Origin: JALHST01 sp038316335
GTDB lineage: Bacteria; Bacteroidota; Bacteroidia; Flavobacteriales; Flavobacteriaceae
Length of the DNA stretch: 64,000 nucleotides
Direction: 5' to 3'
NCBI GenBank assembly: GCA_038316335.1
Contig: JBBQAM010000013.1
Location: 13,647-77,646, forward strand
Below the pieces are notes generated by a model. The model saw only the letters and a list, made by a program, of their open reading frames with translations, was not told the origin of the DNA and searched no databases. Of the stretch, positions 1 through 8,042 are shown piece after piece (position 1 is the stretch's first letter; every line of letters starts with the position of its first letter). The translations under genes were made by a program, and so were the position numbers.

Positions 1-258
1 ATTGCCAAGCCCCTCGCCTTTACTGGCACCTTTGACAAGCCCGGCAATATCGACAATTTCGACGGTGGCCGGCAAGACCCTTTCGGGATTTACCAATCCT
101 TCCAGTTTTTGCAAGCGAGCATCTGGCACGTTCACTACACCTATATTCGGCTCAATGGTACAAAAAGGAAAATTGGCACTTTGTGCCTTCGCATTAGACA
201 GACAATTAAAAAGAGTTGATTTCCCCACATTCGGCAATCCTACGATCCCTGCTTTCAT
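1..258 (-). CDS. ychF: Redox-regulated ATPase YchF (Obg-like), 3' part outside window
   Basis: The first 86 codons of a P-loop GTPase-fold protein that runs off the left edge of the window. It opens with MKAGIVGLPNVGKSTLF, which holds the G1 motif GLPNVGKS at residues 7-14. The NFPFCTIEPN stretch follows at about 33-42 and the G3 motif DIAG at about 71-74. This order and spacing are those of YchF/OLA1, which binds ATP better than GTP and associates with ribosomes. The C-terminal TGS domain is outside the window. The ATG at 258 is well placed because the P-loop begins only six residues later. The gene is divergent from the arginase homologue and has its own promoter at 317-344. Confidence 0.95.
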   Translation of the reverse strand, partial: MKAGIVGLPNVGKSTLFNCLSNAKAQSANFPFCTIEPNIGVVNVPDARLQKLEGLVNPERVLPATVEIVDIAGLVKGASKGEGLGN

Positions 259-892
259 TTTATTGACGTTTTAGTCCAGAACGGACAGCCTTTGACTCAC
301 TTTTATAATTCGGGTGCAAATATAGTTCTTAGCATACTAACAAACCATGAATTAATATCGAATTCCGTTAAATCGTTCCATTAATTAAACCTCTTATTCA
401 TAGCAAAGTCGAGTCTGAATGGTGCTAGATAATTGTAGTGGCTATTTATTTAAAATTCAACTTTGTCAGCAAATCAAGAATAAAATTTATGCACTTACTG
501 TATTCTTAATAAAAAAAAGTGCATTTGTCGTATTTTATTAAAAAAAACACATTTTTTAAGACCACACCCCATTACTATCAGAACCACATTATCAATGGAA
601 AAAAAAGTATTCGGTCTTGCTAGCGGTATGCCTACAGGTAGGCTTTACGAAGAAAGGTCATGATCATTCGAAAAAGCTACGGTATAATACATGACATCCT
701 CTTAATCGACTATTCAAAACGAATCAAATCTGATTACCTTTAACCAAAGGTACTCTCAAATGACCTATGATGGTTTTCATTTTTGCCAGGTTGGGACTTT
801 GTTCAACCTTTCGGTTAATTATAAATTTTAGAGAACGATACCCATGAATTATTTTGAAAGCTGCCTATCTTTAGGCATCTTTTTTACTTCAA
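259..892. other. Long divergent intergenic region
   Basis: This 634-bp stretch separates ychF (minus) from the arginase homologue (plus). Apart from the ychF promoter it holds A-tracts around 510-555 and a 22-codon ATG frame at 595-663 that contains the small inverted repeat GCCTAC-AG-GTAGGC. A weak TATCTTTA element at 866-873 could serve the arginase gene. No ORF of normal length, RNA gene or clear terminator is visible. Confidence 0.5.
317..344 (-). promoter_or_regulatory. Promoter of ychF (TTTG / TATATTTG)
   Basis: On the minus strand TTTG (341-344) is followed after 16 nt by TATATTTG (317-324). This matches the Bacteroidota housekeeping promoter pattern, TTTG and TAnnTTTG, although the spacer is slightly shorter than the usual 17-20 nt. 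It lies about 59 nt upstream of the ychF start codon. Confidence 0.55.
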
Positions 893-1681
893 ATGTTTAA
901 AAAAATAGTTCTTCAAGGAATTTTATATGACGACAAGTCGTCTTATTTAAAAGGTCCTGCCATGGCCCCTCCATTGATTCGAAAAGCCTATAACAACCCG
1001 TCTGCCAACTATTTTTCAGAATCGGGAGTTGAAATTGACCCTGGTCTATGGGACGATCAAGGCGATTTTACTGTTGCGGATTATTTTGATATCGAACAGG
1101 TTACATCTCAAAACGTATGTCCTGGTATTCCATTGATTACCTTGGGAGGAGACCATTCGATAACCTACCCCATCATTCGGGCTTTTCATAAGGTTTATGG
1201 CCCATTGGATATACTGCACATCGATGCGCATGCCGATCTTTACGAGGAATTCGAAGGGGATAAACATTCGCATGCTTGTCCGTTTGCCCGTATCATGGAG
1301 AATCAACTCGCCAATCGATTGGTGCAAGTGGGGCTACGAACTTTGTCTAAGCATCAACGGGATCAGGGTGTGAAGTTTGGCGTAGAAATGGTGGAAATGA
1401 AACACTTTGACCTTTCACGTAAGCCAGCATTTGAAAATCCCATCTATTTGTCATTAGACATTGATGCACTGGATCCGGCATTCGCCCCAGGGGTTTCCCA
1501 TCATGAACCCGGAGGTTTGAGTACACGACAACTCATCAGCCTCCTTCAAGGACTTGAAGTGCCTATCATTGGGGCCGATATTGTCGAATACAATCCCTTA
1601 AACGATGTGCGTCAAATGACTGCCATGGTCTGCGCAAAAGTCTTGAAGGAAATTGCTGCCAGCATACTTCAAAATGGGTAA
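893..1681 (+). CDS. Ureohydrolase, plant-type arginase/agmatinase family
   Basis: A 262-residue manganese ureohydrolase that should remove urea from a guanidino substrate such as arginine or agmatine in the cytoplasm. The three metal motifs are present: GGDHS at 85-89, DAHAD at 111-115 and SLDIDALD at 187-194. After the last motif comes PAFAPGVSHHEPGGLSTR, and near the C-terminus MTAMVCAKVLKE. These resemble plant arginases/agmatinases more than the E. coli SpeB type, which usually reads APGTGTP here. The protein lacks the N-terminal extension of the plant enzymes. Substrate (arginine, agmatine or another guanidine) cannot be settled from motifs. The methyltransferase gene follows 37 bp downstream on the same strand and may be co-transcribed. 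Confidence 0.85.
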   Translation: MFKKIVLQGILYDDKSSYLKGPAMAPPLIRKAYNNPSANYFSESGVEIDPGLWDDQGDFTVADYFDIEQVTSQNVCPGIPLITLGGDHSITYPIIRAFHKVYGPLDILHIDAHADLYEEFEGDKHSHACPFARIMENQLANRLVQVGLRTLSKHQRDQGVKFGVEMVEMKHFDLSRKPAFENPIYLSLDIDALDPAFAPGVSHHEPGGLSTRQLISLLQGLEVPIIGADIVEYNPLNDVRQMTAMVCAKVLKEIAASILQNG

Positions 1682-1718
1682 GGGCACTATTAAACGGTAA
1701 TCATACATCCTTAAAAAT

Positions 1719-2462
1719 ATGAGCGAACTGTATGGAAAGGATTTATCAAAGGTTTTTGATAAAATGTACCAAGGATTTATCGATTACGATGAAGAATATC
1801 GATTTTATGCCAATTTGTGCCGATCGAAAAATGCCCAAAGTATTCTTGAAATTTGCTGTGGCTCTGGTAATCTGGCCACCAATTTTAAGCAGGATTTTCT
1901 AGAATATATGGGGTTGGACTACAGTCAACATATGTTGGATCTAGCGCTGCAAAAAAATCCAAATGTACAATTCATGCAGGCAGATATGCGGGATTTTCAA
2001 TTGGCCCGTACCTTTGATGCCGCTTTGATCACGGGAAGATCCATAAACTATCTCCTAAGCGCGGAGGACGTTTTAAATACGTTTGGTTGCATCTATGAAA
2101 TATTGGGCGATACCGGTCATCTTATTTTTGATTGCATCGATGCCGACCGCTTCATACCCCATATTCAGGAACATCCGATAGTTACACATACATCTGAGGT
2201 CGAAGGCATAGGTTATCGAAGAAACTCCAAATGGCACCTTAAGGAAGTTGGTAAAACGATTGTAGACTGGTCGGCAGATTACTTTAGGGAAGAAGCGAAA
2301 GGGTCGGTATTCCTTGGGAAGGATACGTCCTTCTTTCGGGTCTTTACAATCTTAGAAATGACCTTATTTTTAAACAAGTCCGGTTACGAGGTCTTGGAAT
2401 CATTTAATCGTCCCAGTTACGCCTTCGATACCTTTGTAATGGTTGCCCAAAAAAAAACCTAG
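1719..2462 (+). CDS. Class I SAM-dependent methyltransferase
   Basis: A 247-residue soluble methyltransferase. Motif I, ILEICCGSGNL, lies at 42-52, the acidic strand-2 end GLDYSQ at 65-70 and the adenine-side QADMRDF at 87-93, all in the normal order of the class I Rossmann fold. The C-terminal half has mixed strands and helices typical of small-molecule methyltransferases of this family. Nothing in the sequence identifies the acceptor. It follows the arginase homologue closely, so the two may be co-transcribed, but I see no known pathway that joins them. A ferredoxin gene converges on its 3' end. Confidence 0.8.
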   Translation: MSELYGKDLSKVFDKMYQGFIDYDEEYRFYANLCRSKNAQSILEICCGSGNLATNFKQDFLEYMGLDYSQHMLDLALQKNPNVQFMQADMRDFQLARTFDAALITGRSINYLLSAEDVLNTFGCIYEILGDTGHLIFDCIDADRFIPHIQEHPIVTHTSEVEGIGYRRNSKWHLKEVGKTIVDWSADYFREEAKGSVFLGKDTSFFRVFTILEMTLFLNKSGYEVLESFNRPSYAFDTFVMVAQKKT

Positions 2463-2505
2463 CTAAACAGGAAGCTATCAGGAGGTTTTCTAGTACATTA
2501 CAAGA

Positions 2506-2859
2506 TTAAGAATCAGGATGCATAAAACGTTGTTTGCCTAACAAGGTTGCCTCAGATTCAACGTGGTCATCGTCAGGCACGCAGCAATCGACAGGGCAAA
2601 CGGCAGCGCATTGAGGTTCATCATGAAAACCTTTACATTCGGTACACTTGTCTGGAACAATATAATATATCTCGTCACTTACGGGCTCTTGTACCACGTC
2701 GGCATTCACGTTTCTGCCATCGGTCAATACAACCTCGCCTTTGAGGGAGGTACCATCGGCATAACGCCATTCATCAGCACCTTCATAGATCGCGGTATTC
2801 GGGCATTCTGGCTCGCAAGCTCCACAATTTATACATTCATCGGTTATAATAATCGCCAT
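2506..2859 (-). CDS. Bacterial-type ferredoxin with two 4Fe-4S motifs
   Basis: A 117-residue cytoplasmic electron carrier. The first cluster motif uses Cys9, Cys12, Cys15 and Cys19 (CINCGACEPECP). The second uses Cys72, Cys75, Cys84 and Cys88, with an eight-residue insert between the second and third cysteines. That is the arrangement of the long 2[4Fe-4S] ferredoxins. The insert between the motifs (about residues 26-66) and the acidic tail are also typical. It is divergent from the acyl-CoA reductase gene, and the two promoters overlap (see 2950-2991). The redox partner is not evident from the sequence. Confidence 0.9.
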   Translation of the reverse strand: MAIIITDECINCGACEPECPNTAIYEGADEWRYADGTSLKGEVVLTDGRNVNADVVQEPVSDEIYYIVPDKCTECKGFHDEPQCAAVCPVDCCVPDDDHVESEATLLGKQRFMHPDS

Positions 2860-2949
2860 AATCTTCTTTTTCTTTCTCTTGAATACATTTCGGTATTCGT
2901 CGCTATCAAGTTCTACTTCTTACAGTATCAAAAATTCTGATAGTATGCC

Positions 2950-2991
2950 TATTTTTGCGCAAAGTTAATCTGTAATACAATCCTAAACAAA
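2950..2991. promoter_or_regulatory. Overlapping divergent promoters for ferredoxin and acyl-CoA reductase genes
   Basis: The plus strand has TATTTTTG at 2950-2957, 38 nt before the acyl-CoA reductase start. The minus strand has TAACTTTG at 2960-2967 with TTTG at 2988-2991 and a 20-nt spacer, which is a full Bacteroidota promoter for the ferredoxin. The two -7 elements are only 2 nt apart and face opposite ways, so polymerase should not be able to occupy both at once. Confidence 0.6.
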
Positions 2992-2995
2992 TATA

Positions 2996-4060
2996 ATGCG
3001 AGACCTTCGTCAACCGATCATTGCTTTTGTGAAACTTGGGGATTTCTTCCGGAGCTATTGTGAATATGCTAAAAATGAACACCAGGACGTTGAAAATGAA
3101 CAATCTTGGTTTATTAGGTTTGATGAGGCCATTGCAATAGCGAAACATAAAAATGGCTGGTTTACCAAGAAAAATATACTTTTTTCCCTCGAGCAATGGG
3201 GGCAACTTTTGGTCGAGGAAAATCTTGAAAAATGGATGCTGCAATATAATCTTGCGCCAAATACCCAGAAAACGGTAGCCTTGATAATGGCAGGAAATAT
3301 TCCGTTGGTCGGGTTTCACGATTTTTTGTCGGTGCTGATAACGGGTAATACGGTCATGATCAAGTTGTCGTCGAATGATACTATACTTTTGCCATTGATT
3401 GGCGAATACCTTATCGAAATCGCTCCACCCTTATCCCAGAAAATTATTTTCAAAGAAGGCAAATTCGAAAATTTTGATACCGTAATCGCCACGGGCAGTA
3501 ACAATACTGCACGCTATTTTGAATATTACTTTGGGAAAGTACCCCATATCATTCGCAAAAATCGAAATTCGGTTGCCGTGTTAACGGGCAATGAGACAAC
3601 TAGCCAATTACAGGCCTTAGGCGAGGACATTTTTCGCTACTTCGGGTTGGGCTGTAGAAATGTTTCCAAGCTTTTTGTTCCGAAAGAGTACGATTTCACT
3701 TCTTTTTTTTCCGCCATCGATTCCTATAGGTCATTAATGGACCATGCAAAATATGCCAATAATTATGACTATAACAAAGCGGTGTATTTGATGAGTGAAT
3801 TTGAATTTATTGACAACGGCTTTCTCATTCTTAAAAGAGATAGCGGATTTGGATCCCCGATTGCGACTTTATTATATCAGGAGTATGATTCATTAAAGGC
3901 CTTAAAAAATGAAATAGCAGCGCAACGCGACAAGATCCAATGCATCGTGGGGAAAGGCATTTTAGAGAACGAGGTCAACTTTGGTGAAACGCAAAAACCG
4001 CATCTGGATACCTATGCCGACCATATTGATACTGTTGAGTTCCTGTTAAAAACATCGTAG
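2996..4060 (+). CDS. LuxC-like acyl-CoA reductase
   Basis: A 354-residue member of the aldehyde-dehydrogenase-fold acyl-CoA reductase (LuxC) family, which reduces activated acyl groups to aldehydes with NADPH. It shows the family's nucleotide-binding region (MAGNIPLVGFHDFLSVLITG, about 100-119), the segment VIATGSNNTARYFEYYFG at about 163-180, and the probable catalytic cysteine in GLGCRNVSK near residue 220. No lux or fatty-alcohol genes lie nearby. In flavobacteria this gene is often found next to a ferredoxin and serC, as here, and its physiological substrate is unknown to me. Its own promoter is at 2950-2957. Confidence 0.8.
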   Translation: MRDLRQPIIAFVKLGDFFRSYCEYAKNEHQDVENEQSWFIRFDEAIAIAKHKNGWFTKKNILFSLEQWGQLLVEENLEKWMLQYNLAPNTQKTVALIMAGNIPLVGFHDFLSVLITGNTVMIKLSSNDTILLPLIGEYLIEIAPPLSQKIIFKEGKFENFDTVIATGSNNTARYFEYYFGKVPHIIRKNRNSVAVLTGNETTSQLQALGEDIFRYFGLGCRNVSKLFVPKEYDFTSFFSAIDSYRSLMDHAKYANNYDYNKAVYLMSEFEFIDNGFLILKRDSGFGSPIATLLYQEYDSLKALKNEIAAQRDKIQCIVGKGILENEVNFGETQKPHLDTYADHIDTVEFLLKTS

Positions 4061-4130
4061 AATTATTTAGTATCCGTGCCCTTTTTTACCTATAAATTTA
4101 TGACCTTAGCACCTTAATTTAAATGAGGAT

Positions 4131-5195
4131 ATGAAAAAACATAATTTCAGTGCCGGACCCTGTATCTTACCTCAGGAAGTACTTTTAAAAGCTTCTGAAG
4201 CAGTTCTTGACTTTAATGGTTCTGGTCTCTCCTTGATTGAAATTTCGCATCGGAGTAAGGATTTTGTCGCAGTAATGGACAATGCACGTTCATTGGCATT
4301 AGAACTCCTCGGGCTTGCCGATTCGGGCTATCAGGCCTTATTTCTTCAAGGCGGTGCGAGCCTACAATTCGTCATGGCCGCCTACAATCTGCTTGAGACC
4401 AAGTCGGGGTATCTGAACACGGGCACATGGAGCAGCAATGCGATCAAGGAAGCAAAACTTTTTGGCGAAGTATTTGAAGTCGGATCCTCTAAAGACGAAA
4501 ATTTCAGATACATCCCAAAAGGATATAGTATTCCAAGTGGCTTGGATTATTTGCACCTAACCTCGAACAATACGATTTTTGGCACTCAGATCAAAAAATT
4601 TCCGACGACCGATACTCCGTTAGTATGTGATATGAGTTCTGATATTTTTTCAAGGCAACTCGATTTCTCTAAATTCGACTTGATTTATGCCGGAGCTCAA
4701 AAAAATATGGGCCCGGCAGGAACCACCTTGGTGATAGTCAAAGAGTCACTTTTGGGAAAGGTAACTCGAAAAATACCCTCGATATTAGATTATCAGGTGC
4801 ATATTTCCAAAGAAAGTATGTTTAATACGCCCGCTGTTTTTGCCGTATATGTTTCAATGCTGACCTTGGAATGGTTGAAGAAGCTCGGTGGAATTTCGGC
4901 GATTGAGCAAGTCAATGAGAAAAAAGCCCAGCTGCTCTATTCCGAAATTGATTTAAATCCGGTTTTCGAAGGATATGCCAACAAAGAAGACCGCTCGATC
5001 ATGAATGCAACCTTTACGCTCGCAGACAACAACCAAAAAGATACCTTTGAAGCCCTTTTAAAGGAAGCAGGAATCATTGGTTTAAATGGCCATCGTTCAG
5101 TCGGGGGCTATCGCGCGTCAATGTACAATGCGCTTCCTTTGGAAAGTGTCGGTGTCCTAGTAGATGTAATGAGTGAGATGGAACGTCGTGGATAA
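4131..5195 (+). CDS. serC: Phosphoserine aminotransferase
   Basis: A 354-residue class V PLP aminotransferase that converts 3-phosphohydroxypyruvate and glutamate to phosphoserine and 2-oxoglutarate. The N-terminus HNFSAGPCILP is the family signature. GGASLQF near residue 76 contacts the cofactor phosphate, and the Schiff-base lysine is in YAGAQKNMGPAG near residue 191. The C-terminal GHRSVGGYRASMYNA binds substrate phosphate. Length is normal. serA follows 66 bp downstream on the same strand, which places two consecutive steps of serine synthesis together. Confidence 0.96.
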   Translation: MKKHNFSAGPCILPQEVLLKASEAVLDFNGSGLSLIEISHRSKDFVAVMDNARSLALELLGLADSGYQALFLQGGASLQFVMAAYNLLETKSGYLNTGTWSSNAIKEAKLFGEVFEVGSSKDENFRYIPKGYSIPSGLDYLHLTSNNTIFGTQIKKFPTTDTPLVCDMSSDIFSRQLDFSKFDLIYAGAQKNMGPAGTTLVIVKESLLGKVTRKIPSILDYQVHISKESMFNTPAVFAVYVSMLTLEWLKKLGGISAIEQVNEKKAQLLYSEIDLNPVFEGYANKEDRSIMNATFTLADNNQKDTFEALLKEAGIIGLNGHRSVGGYRASMYNALPLESVGVLVDVMSEMERRG

Positions 5196-5261
5196 TTAAA
5201 AAAACAAGGGCACTTAGGCCGCTACTCTATTCCAAAAGTTATAAATTGTTATCGTGATACA

Positions 5262-6212
5262 ATGAAAATACTAGCGAACGACGGTATATCATCCTCTGGT
5301 GTCGAAGCCCTTAAAATTGCAGGCTTCGAGGTATTGACTATCACGGTGGCCCAGGAACAACTAATCGATTTTATTAATAAAAATGAGATTGTTGGGCTTT
5401 TGGTACGTAGTGCTACCAAAGTTAGGAAGGATATTATTGACAGCTGTACCTCCCTCAAACTGATCGGTCGCGGAGGTGTGGGAATGGACAACATCGATGT
5501 CGACTATGCCAAGGAAAAAGGATTACACGTCATAAATACGCCTGCCGCCTCCTCTGAATCGGTTGCCGAACTTGTTTTCGCCCATTTGTTCGGGGGTGTT
5601 CGATTTTTGTATGATGCCAATCGGAACATGCCCTTGGAAGGCGACAGCAAATTCAAACTGCTCAAAAAAACGTATGAAGGCGGCACAGAACTACGGGGAA
5701 AGACCCTTGGTATCCTAGGCTTTGGTAGAATTGGCCAGGCAACTGCCAAAGTGGCGCTCGGAGTGGGCATGAAAGTGGTCTACTACGATCCTTACATAGA
5801 AAAGGCAGCCATCGATATTACTTTTTTCGACGGCCGTACGATTCCGTTTGAATTTGAAGGTATGTCGCTAGAATCGGTCTTAGGAACTGCTGATTTCATT
5901 AGCTTACATGTACCGGCGCAAAAGGAATATGTCATTGGAAAAAAAGAGTTCGAAATGATGAAAACCGGGGTAGGTATCGTGAATGCCGCGCGTGGCGGTG
6001 TATTGGATGAAGTAGCCTTGGTGGACGCTTTGGAGCATAAAAAGGTCTCTTTTGCTGGTTTAGATGTATTTGAGTCCGAACCAAGTCCCGAAATCAAAAT
6101 ATTAATGCATCCTAGTATCTCATTAACTCCCCATATTGGGGCAGCAACAAAGGAAGCACAAGATCGAATAGGCGCTGAACTGGCTGAACAGATTATTGCC
6201 CTCTTGATTTAA
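5262..6212 (+). CDS. serA: D-3-phosphoglycerate dehydrogenase, short form without ACT domain
   Basis: A 316-residue D-2-hydroxyacid dehydrogenase, the first enzyme of serine synthesis in this serC-serA pair. The NAD-binding loop GFGRIG lies at about 153-158. The substrate-side RGGVGMDNIDV is near 68-78, the catalytic-region NAARGGVLDE near 244-253, and the acid-base histidine is in LTPHIGAAT near 291. The chain stops shortly after this, so it lacks the C-terminal serine-binding ACT domain of the long enzymes. Serine inhibition of that kind is therefore not expected. Function as PGDH rather than another hydroxyacid dehydrogenase rests mainly on the neighbouring serC. Confidence 0.88.
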   Translation: MKILANDGISSSGVEALKIAGFEVLTITVAQEQLIDFINKNEIVGLLVRSATKVRKDIIDSCTSLKLIGRGGVGMDNIDVDYAKEKGLHVINTPAASSESVAELVFAHLFGGVRFLYDANRNMPLEGDSKFKLLKKTYEGGTELRGKTLGILGFGRIGQATAKVALGVGMKVVYYDPYIEKAAIDITFFDGRTIPFEFEGMSLESVLGTADFISLHVPAQKEYVIGKKEFEMMKTGVGIVNAARGGVLDEVALVDALEHKKVSFAGLDVFESEPSPEIKILMHPSISLTPHIGAATKEAQDRIGAELAEQIIALLI

Positions 6213-6283
6213 AGCTAACAAGTATGGTATTTGATTGCCAACGATTATTATACAAATAGTAACCCATTTAAATTAACTATAAA

Positions 6284-6916
6284 ATGTCAGGATTATTAGA
6301 TTTATTGAACAGCCCAATAGGCAAGCAAGTAATTAACGGAGTCGCCAACCAAACTGGGCAACCAGAAAATAAAACGGCTGATGTTCTCAGTATGGCAATG
6401 CCACTTATTTTGGGAGCAATGAAAAAAAATGTTTCTACCCCGCAGGGCGCTGAAGGCCTTATGGGAGCATTAGCCGCAAAGCATGATGGCAGTATCTTGG
6501 ATAATTTGGGAAGTTTATTTGGCGGTGGGGTCGAACAGTCGGTAGTCGATGATGGTGCCGGTATATTGGGCCACGTCTTTGGCAACAAACAGCCACAAAT
6601 AGAAAATGCCTTGAGCCAAAAATCAGGATTGGATGCCAGTGCGATTGCAAACATATTAAAAATAGCTGCTCCCATAATTATGGGATTCGTAGGGCGTCAA
6701 ACGGCTCAGAGCAATGTCTCGGATGCCGGTAGTATGAATTCTCTTCTTGGGAGCATGCTCGGAGGACAGCCAAAACAGAACCAAAGCCTAATCATGAGTT
6801 TATTGGATGCCGATGGGGATGGCAGCGTACTTGATGATGTTGCCGGAATGGTGATGGGTGCCTCTAAGAAAAAAGGAGGGTTATCAGGACTTTTGGGAGG
6901 TCTTTTCGGAAAATAA
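6284..6916 (+). CDS. DUF937 (YidB-like) domain protein
   Basis: A 210-residue protein rich in Gly, Ala and Leu, with two DUF937-type helical units. The first begins MSGLLDLLNSPIGKQVI and the second centres on DASAIANILKIAAPIIMG near 118-135. Near the C-terminus SLLDADGDGSVLDDVAG (about 173-189) looks like a calcium- or dockerin-like DxDxDG loop. It ends in a glycine-rich LSGLLGGLFGK. No signal peptide is present. YidB-family proteins have no firmly established function. A strong terminator follows at 6946-6972. Confidence 0.8.
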   Translation: MSGLLDLLNSPIGKQVINGVANQTGQPENKTADVLSMAMPLILGAMKKNVSTPQGAEGLMGALAAKHDGSILDNLGSLFGGGVEQSVVDDGAGILGHVFGNKQPQIENALSQKSGLDASAIANILKIAAPIIMGFVGRQTAQSNVSDAGSMNSLLGSMLGGQPKQNQSLIMSLLDADGDGSVLDDVAGMVMGASKKKGGLSGLLGGLFGK

Positions 6917-6945
6917 TAACACTATTTTTACAACAATTAACGAAG

Positions 6946-6972
6946 GCCGTTTGTCATACAAACGGCTTTTTT
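6946..6972 (+). terminator. Rho-independent terminator after DUF937 gene
   Basis: A perfect 9-bp stem, GCCGTTTGT (6946-6954) with ACAAACGGC (6958-6966), encloses a CAT loop. It is followed by six T residues. It lies 30 nt after the DUF937 stop codon. Confidence 0.9.
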
Positions 6973-7052
6973 AGTATCTTAAGTTGCCTTCATTCGTGGC
7001 CTTTTTGAAAGGAATTCGATTTAAACCCGACCATCCCATAAAACAATTGAAA

Positions 7053-7511
7053 ATGAAAAAGATATCTCTCAAATTTACGGGGCTCTTGATTTTTATTTCC
7101 GTCCTCTATGCTAGTTGTGGCAGCAGCAAGCAAAACGTTCACCTTTTGGAAGATGAAAAAATCGCTTTTGAACAGACCAAGGGAGACACAATTTCCTTAG
7201 CAAATTCCAAGATCGAATATGAAGTAATGATAATAGAACCAGGATTTAATTTTTGGTTGCGAGGCATTGCGAAACCTGCAGGCTATTATTCCCAATCATT
7301 CCTAGAAAATCGGAATCGGATCTATGTTATGAATTGGAACCAAAGAGCGTTACTTCCCACCCAATATGACCCAAAACTCTACGAACAGCCTATAAATTAT
7401 GATGCCAATATTGATTATGGGTATGACGTAAATTATAAACTCTATAATTACTTTATCTATTTTCAGCGAAAATACAATCAACGTTTGGGGCCTTGGTCGC
7501 CACAAATCTAA
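7053..7511 (+). CDS. DUF6146 family lipoprotein
   Basis: A 152-residue exported lipoprotein. The ATG at 7053 starts a signal sequence, MKKISLKFTGLLIFISVLYA, that ends at the lipobox cysteine in YASCGSS. A TTG in the same frame at 6984 would only add 23 residues in front of the signal and is unlikely. The mature part contains EYEVMIIEPGFNFWL and a Trp/Tyr-rich stretch ending NYFIYFQRKYNQRLGPW, which I recognise as DUF6146, a family confined to Bacteroidota with no known role. It appears to be a single gene. Confidence 0.8.
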   Translation: MKKISLKFTGLLIFISVLYASCGSSKQNVHLLEDEKIAFEQTKGDTISLANSKIEYEVMIIEPGFNFWLRGIAKPAGYYSQSFLENRNRIYVMNWNQRALLPTQYDPKLYEQPINYDANIDYGYDVNYKLYNYFIYFQRKYNQRLGPWSPQI

Positions 7512-7636
7512 CACATAGTATTTTTGGTGCCTGCAGAATTTTTGAAAGTTTACTGGTCAAACCAATCTTTTCCTAGCTATCGACAAATGATTTATATACG
7601 CGATTTTCGATACCATAGAATATGATTTTTTTAACA

Positions 7637-7664
7637 TTTGACCATCGATAATTTCATAGTTTTG
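7637..7664 (+). promoter_or_regulatory. Promoter with -7 element almost touching the next start codon
   Basis: TTTG at 7637-7640 and TAGTTTTG at 7657-7664, separated by 16 nt, fit the Bacteroidota promoter pattern. The ATG of the downstream gene begins at 7669, only 4 nt after the -7 element, so transcription should start at or just inside the start codon. Confidence 0.55.
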
Positions 7665-7668
7665 CGCC

Positions 7669-8001
7669 ATGAGGCCATCCAACCAGAAAGTACTATCGGC
7701 ATCCATTGCGTTCCTGCTGGTTGTTTGCATCAATATTCCCTCCGTTGTCAAGCTTACCCATTATTTAATTGGTCAGCATTTGTTGGGTTGTCAAGAAAAG
7801 AATGCCTTACATATTCATAAGGCTGAATTTGATTGTGCCTTTCAGAAATTTAAGCTTGCCCCCCAGGTCTTGGTTGATCTCCAAAAAATAGAGTTCATCC
7901 CGTTTGTGATTATTCACGAAGGAAACCATCCTATTTATGTGTTTCAAAGCAACTACCAGAAACTTCATTTTAGCTTACGGGCACCTCCAAGCGTAACATA
8001 A
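7669..8001 (+). CDS. Small exported protein upstream of a TonB receptor, unknown function
   Basis: A 110-residue protein with an N-terminal hydrophobic segment (VLSASIAFLLVVCINI, about 8-23) that is either a signal peptide or a membrane anchor. The next part has cysteines and histidines in GCQEKNALHIHKAEFDCAF (about 40-58), a spacing that could bind a metal. I do not recognise the family. It is 41 bp upstream of the TonB-dependent receptor on the same strand and is probably co-transcribed with it, so a role in the same uptake process is a reasonable guess. It may be translated from a leaderless mRNA. Confidence 0.65.
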   Translation: MRPSNQKVLSASIAFLLVVCINIPSVVKLTHYLIGQHLLGCQEKNALHIHKAEFDCAFQKFKLAPQVLVDLQKIEFIPFVIIHEGNHPIYVFQSNYQKLHFSLRAPPSVT

Positions 8002-8042
8002 CATAGCTATTAGAAAACATTAACGAATTCAACACTTAAGTT

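Noticed and set aside
2563..2940. Open plus-strand frame of 125 codons across the ferredoxin gene
   Set aside because: It is the complement of the minus-strand ferredoxin with its eight cysteines in conserved spacing; the plus-strand translation shows no recognisable motif.
2996..4060. LuxC homologue as part of a bioluminescence cluster
   Set aside because: No luxA, luxB, luxD or luxE genes are nearby; the context is ferredoxin and serine synthesis.
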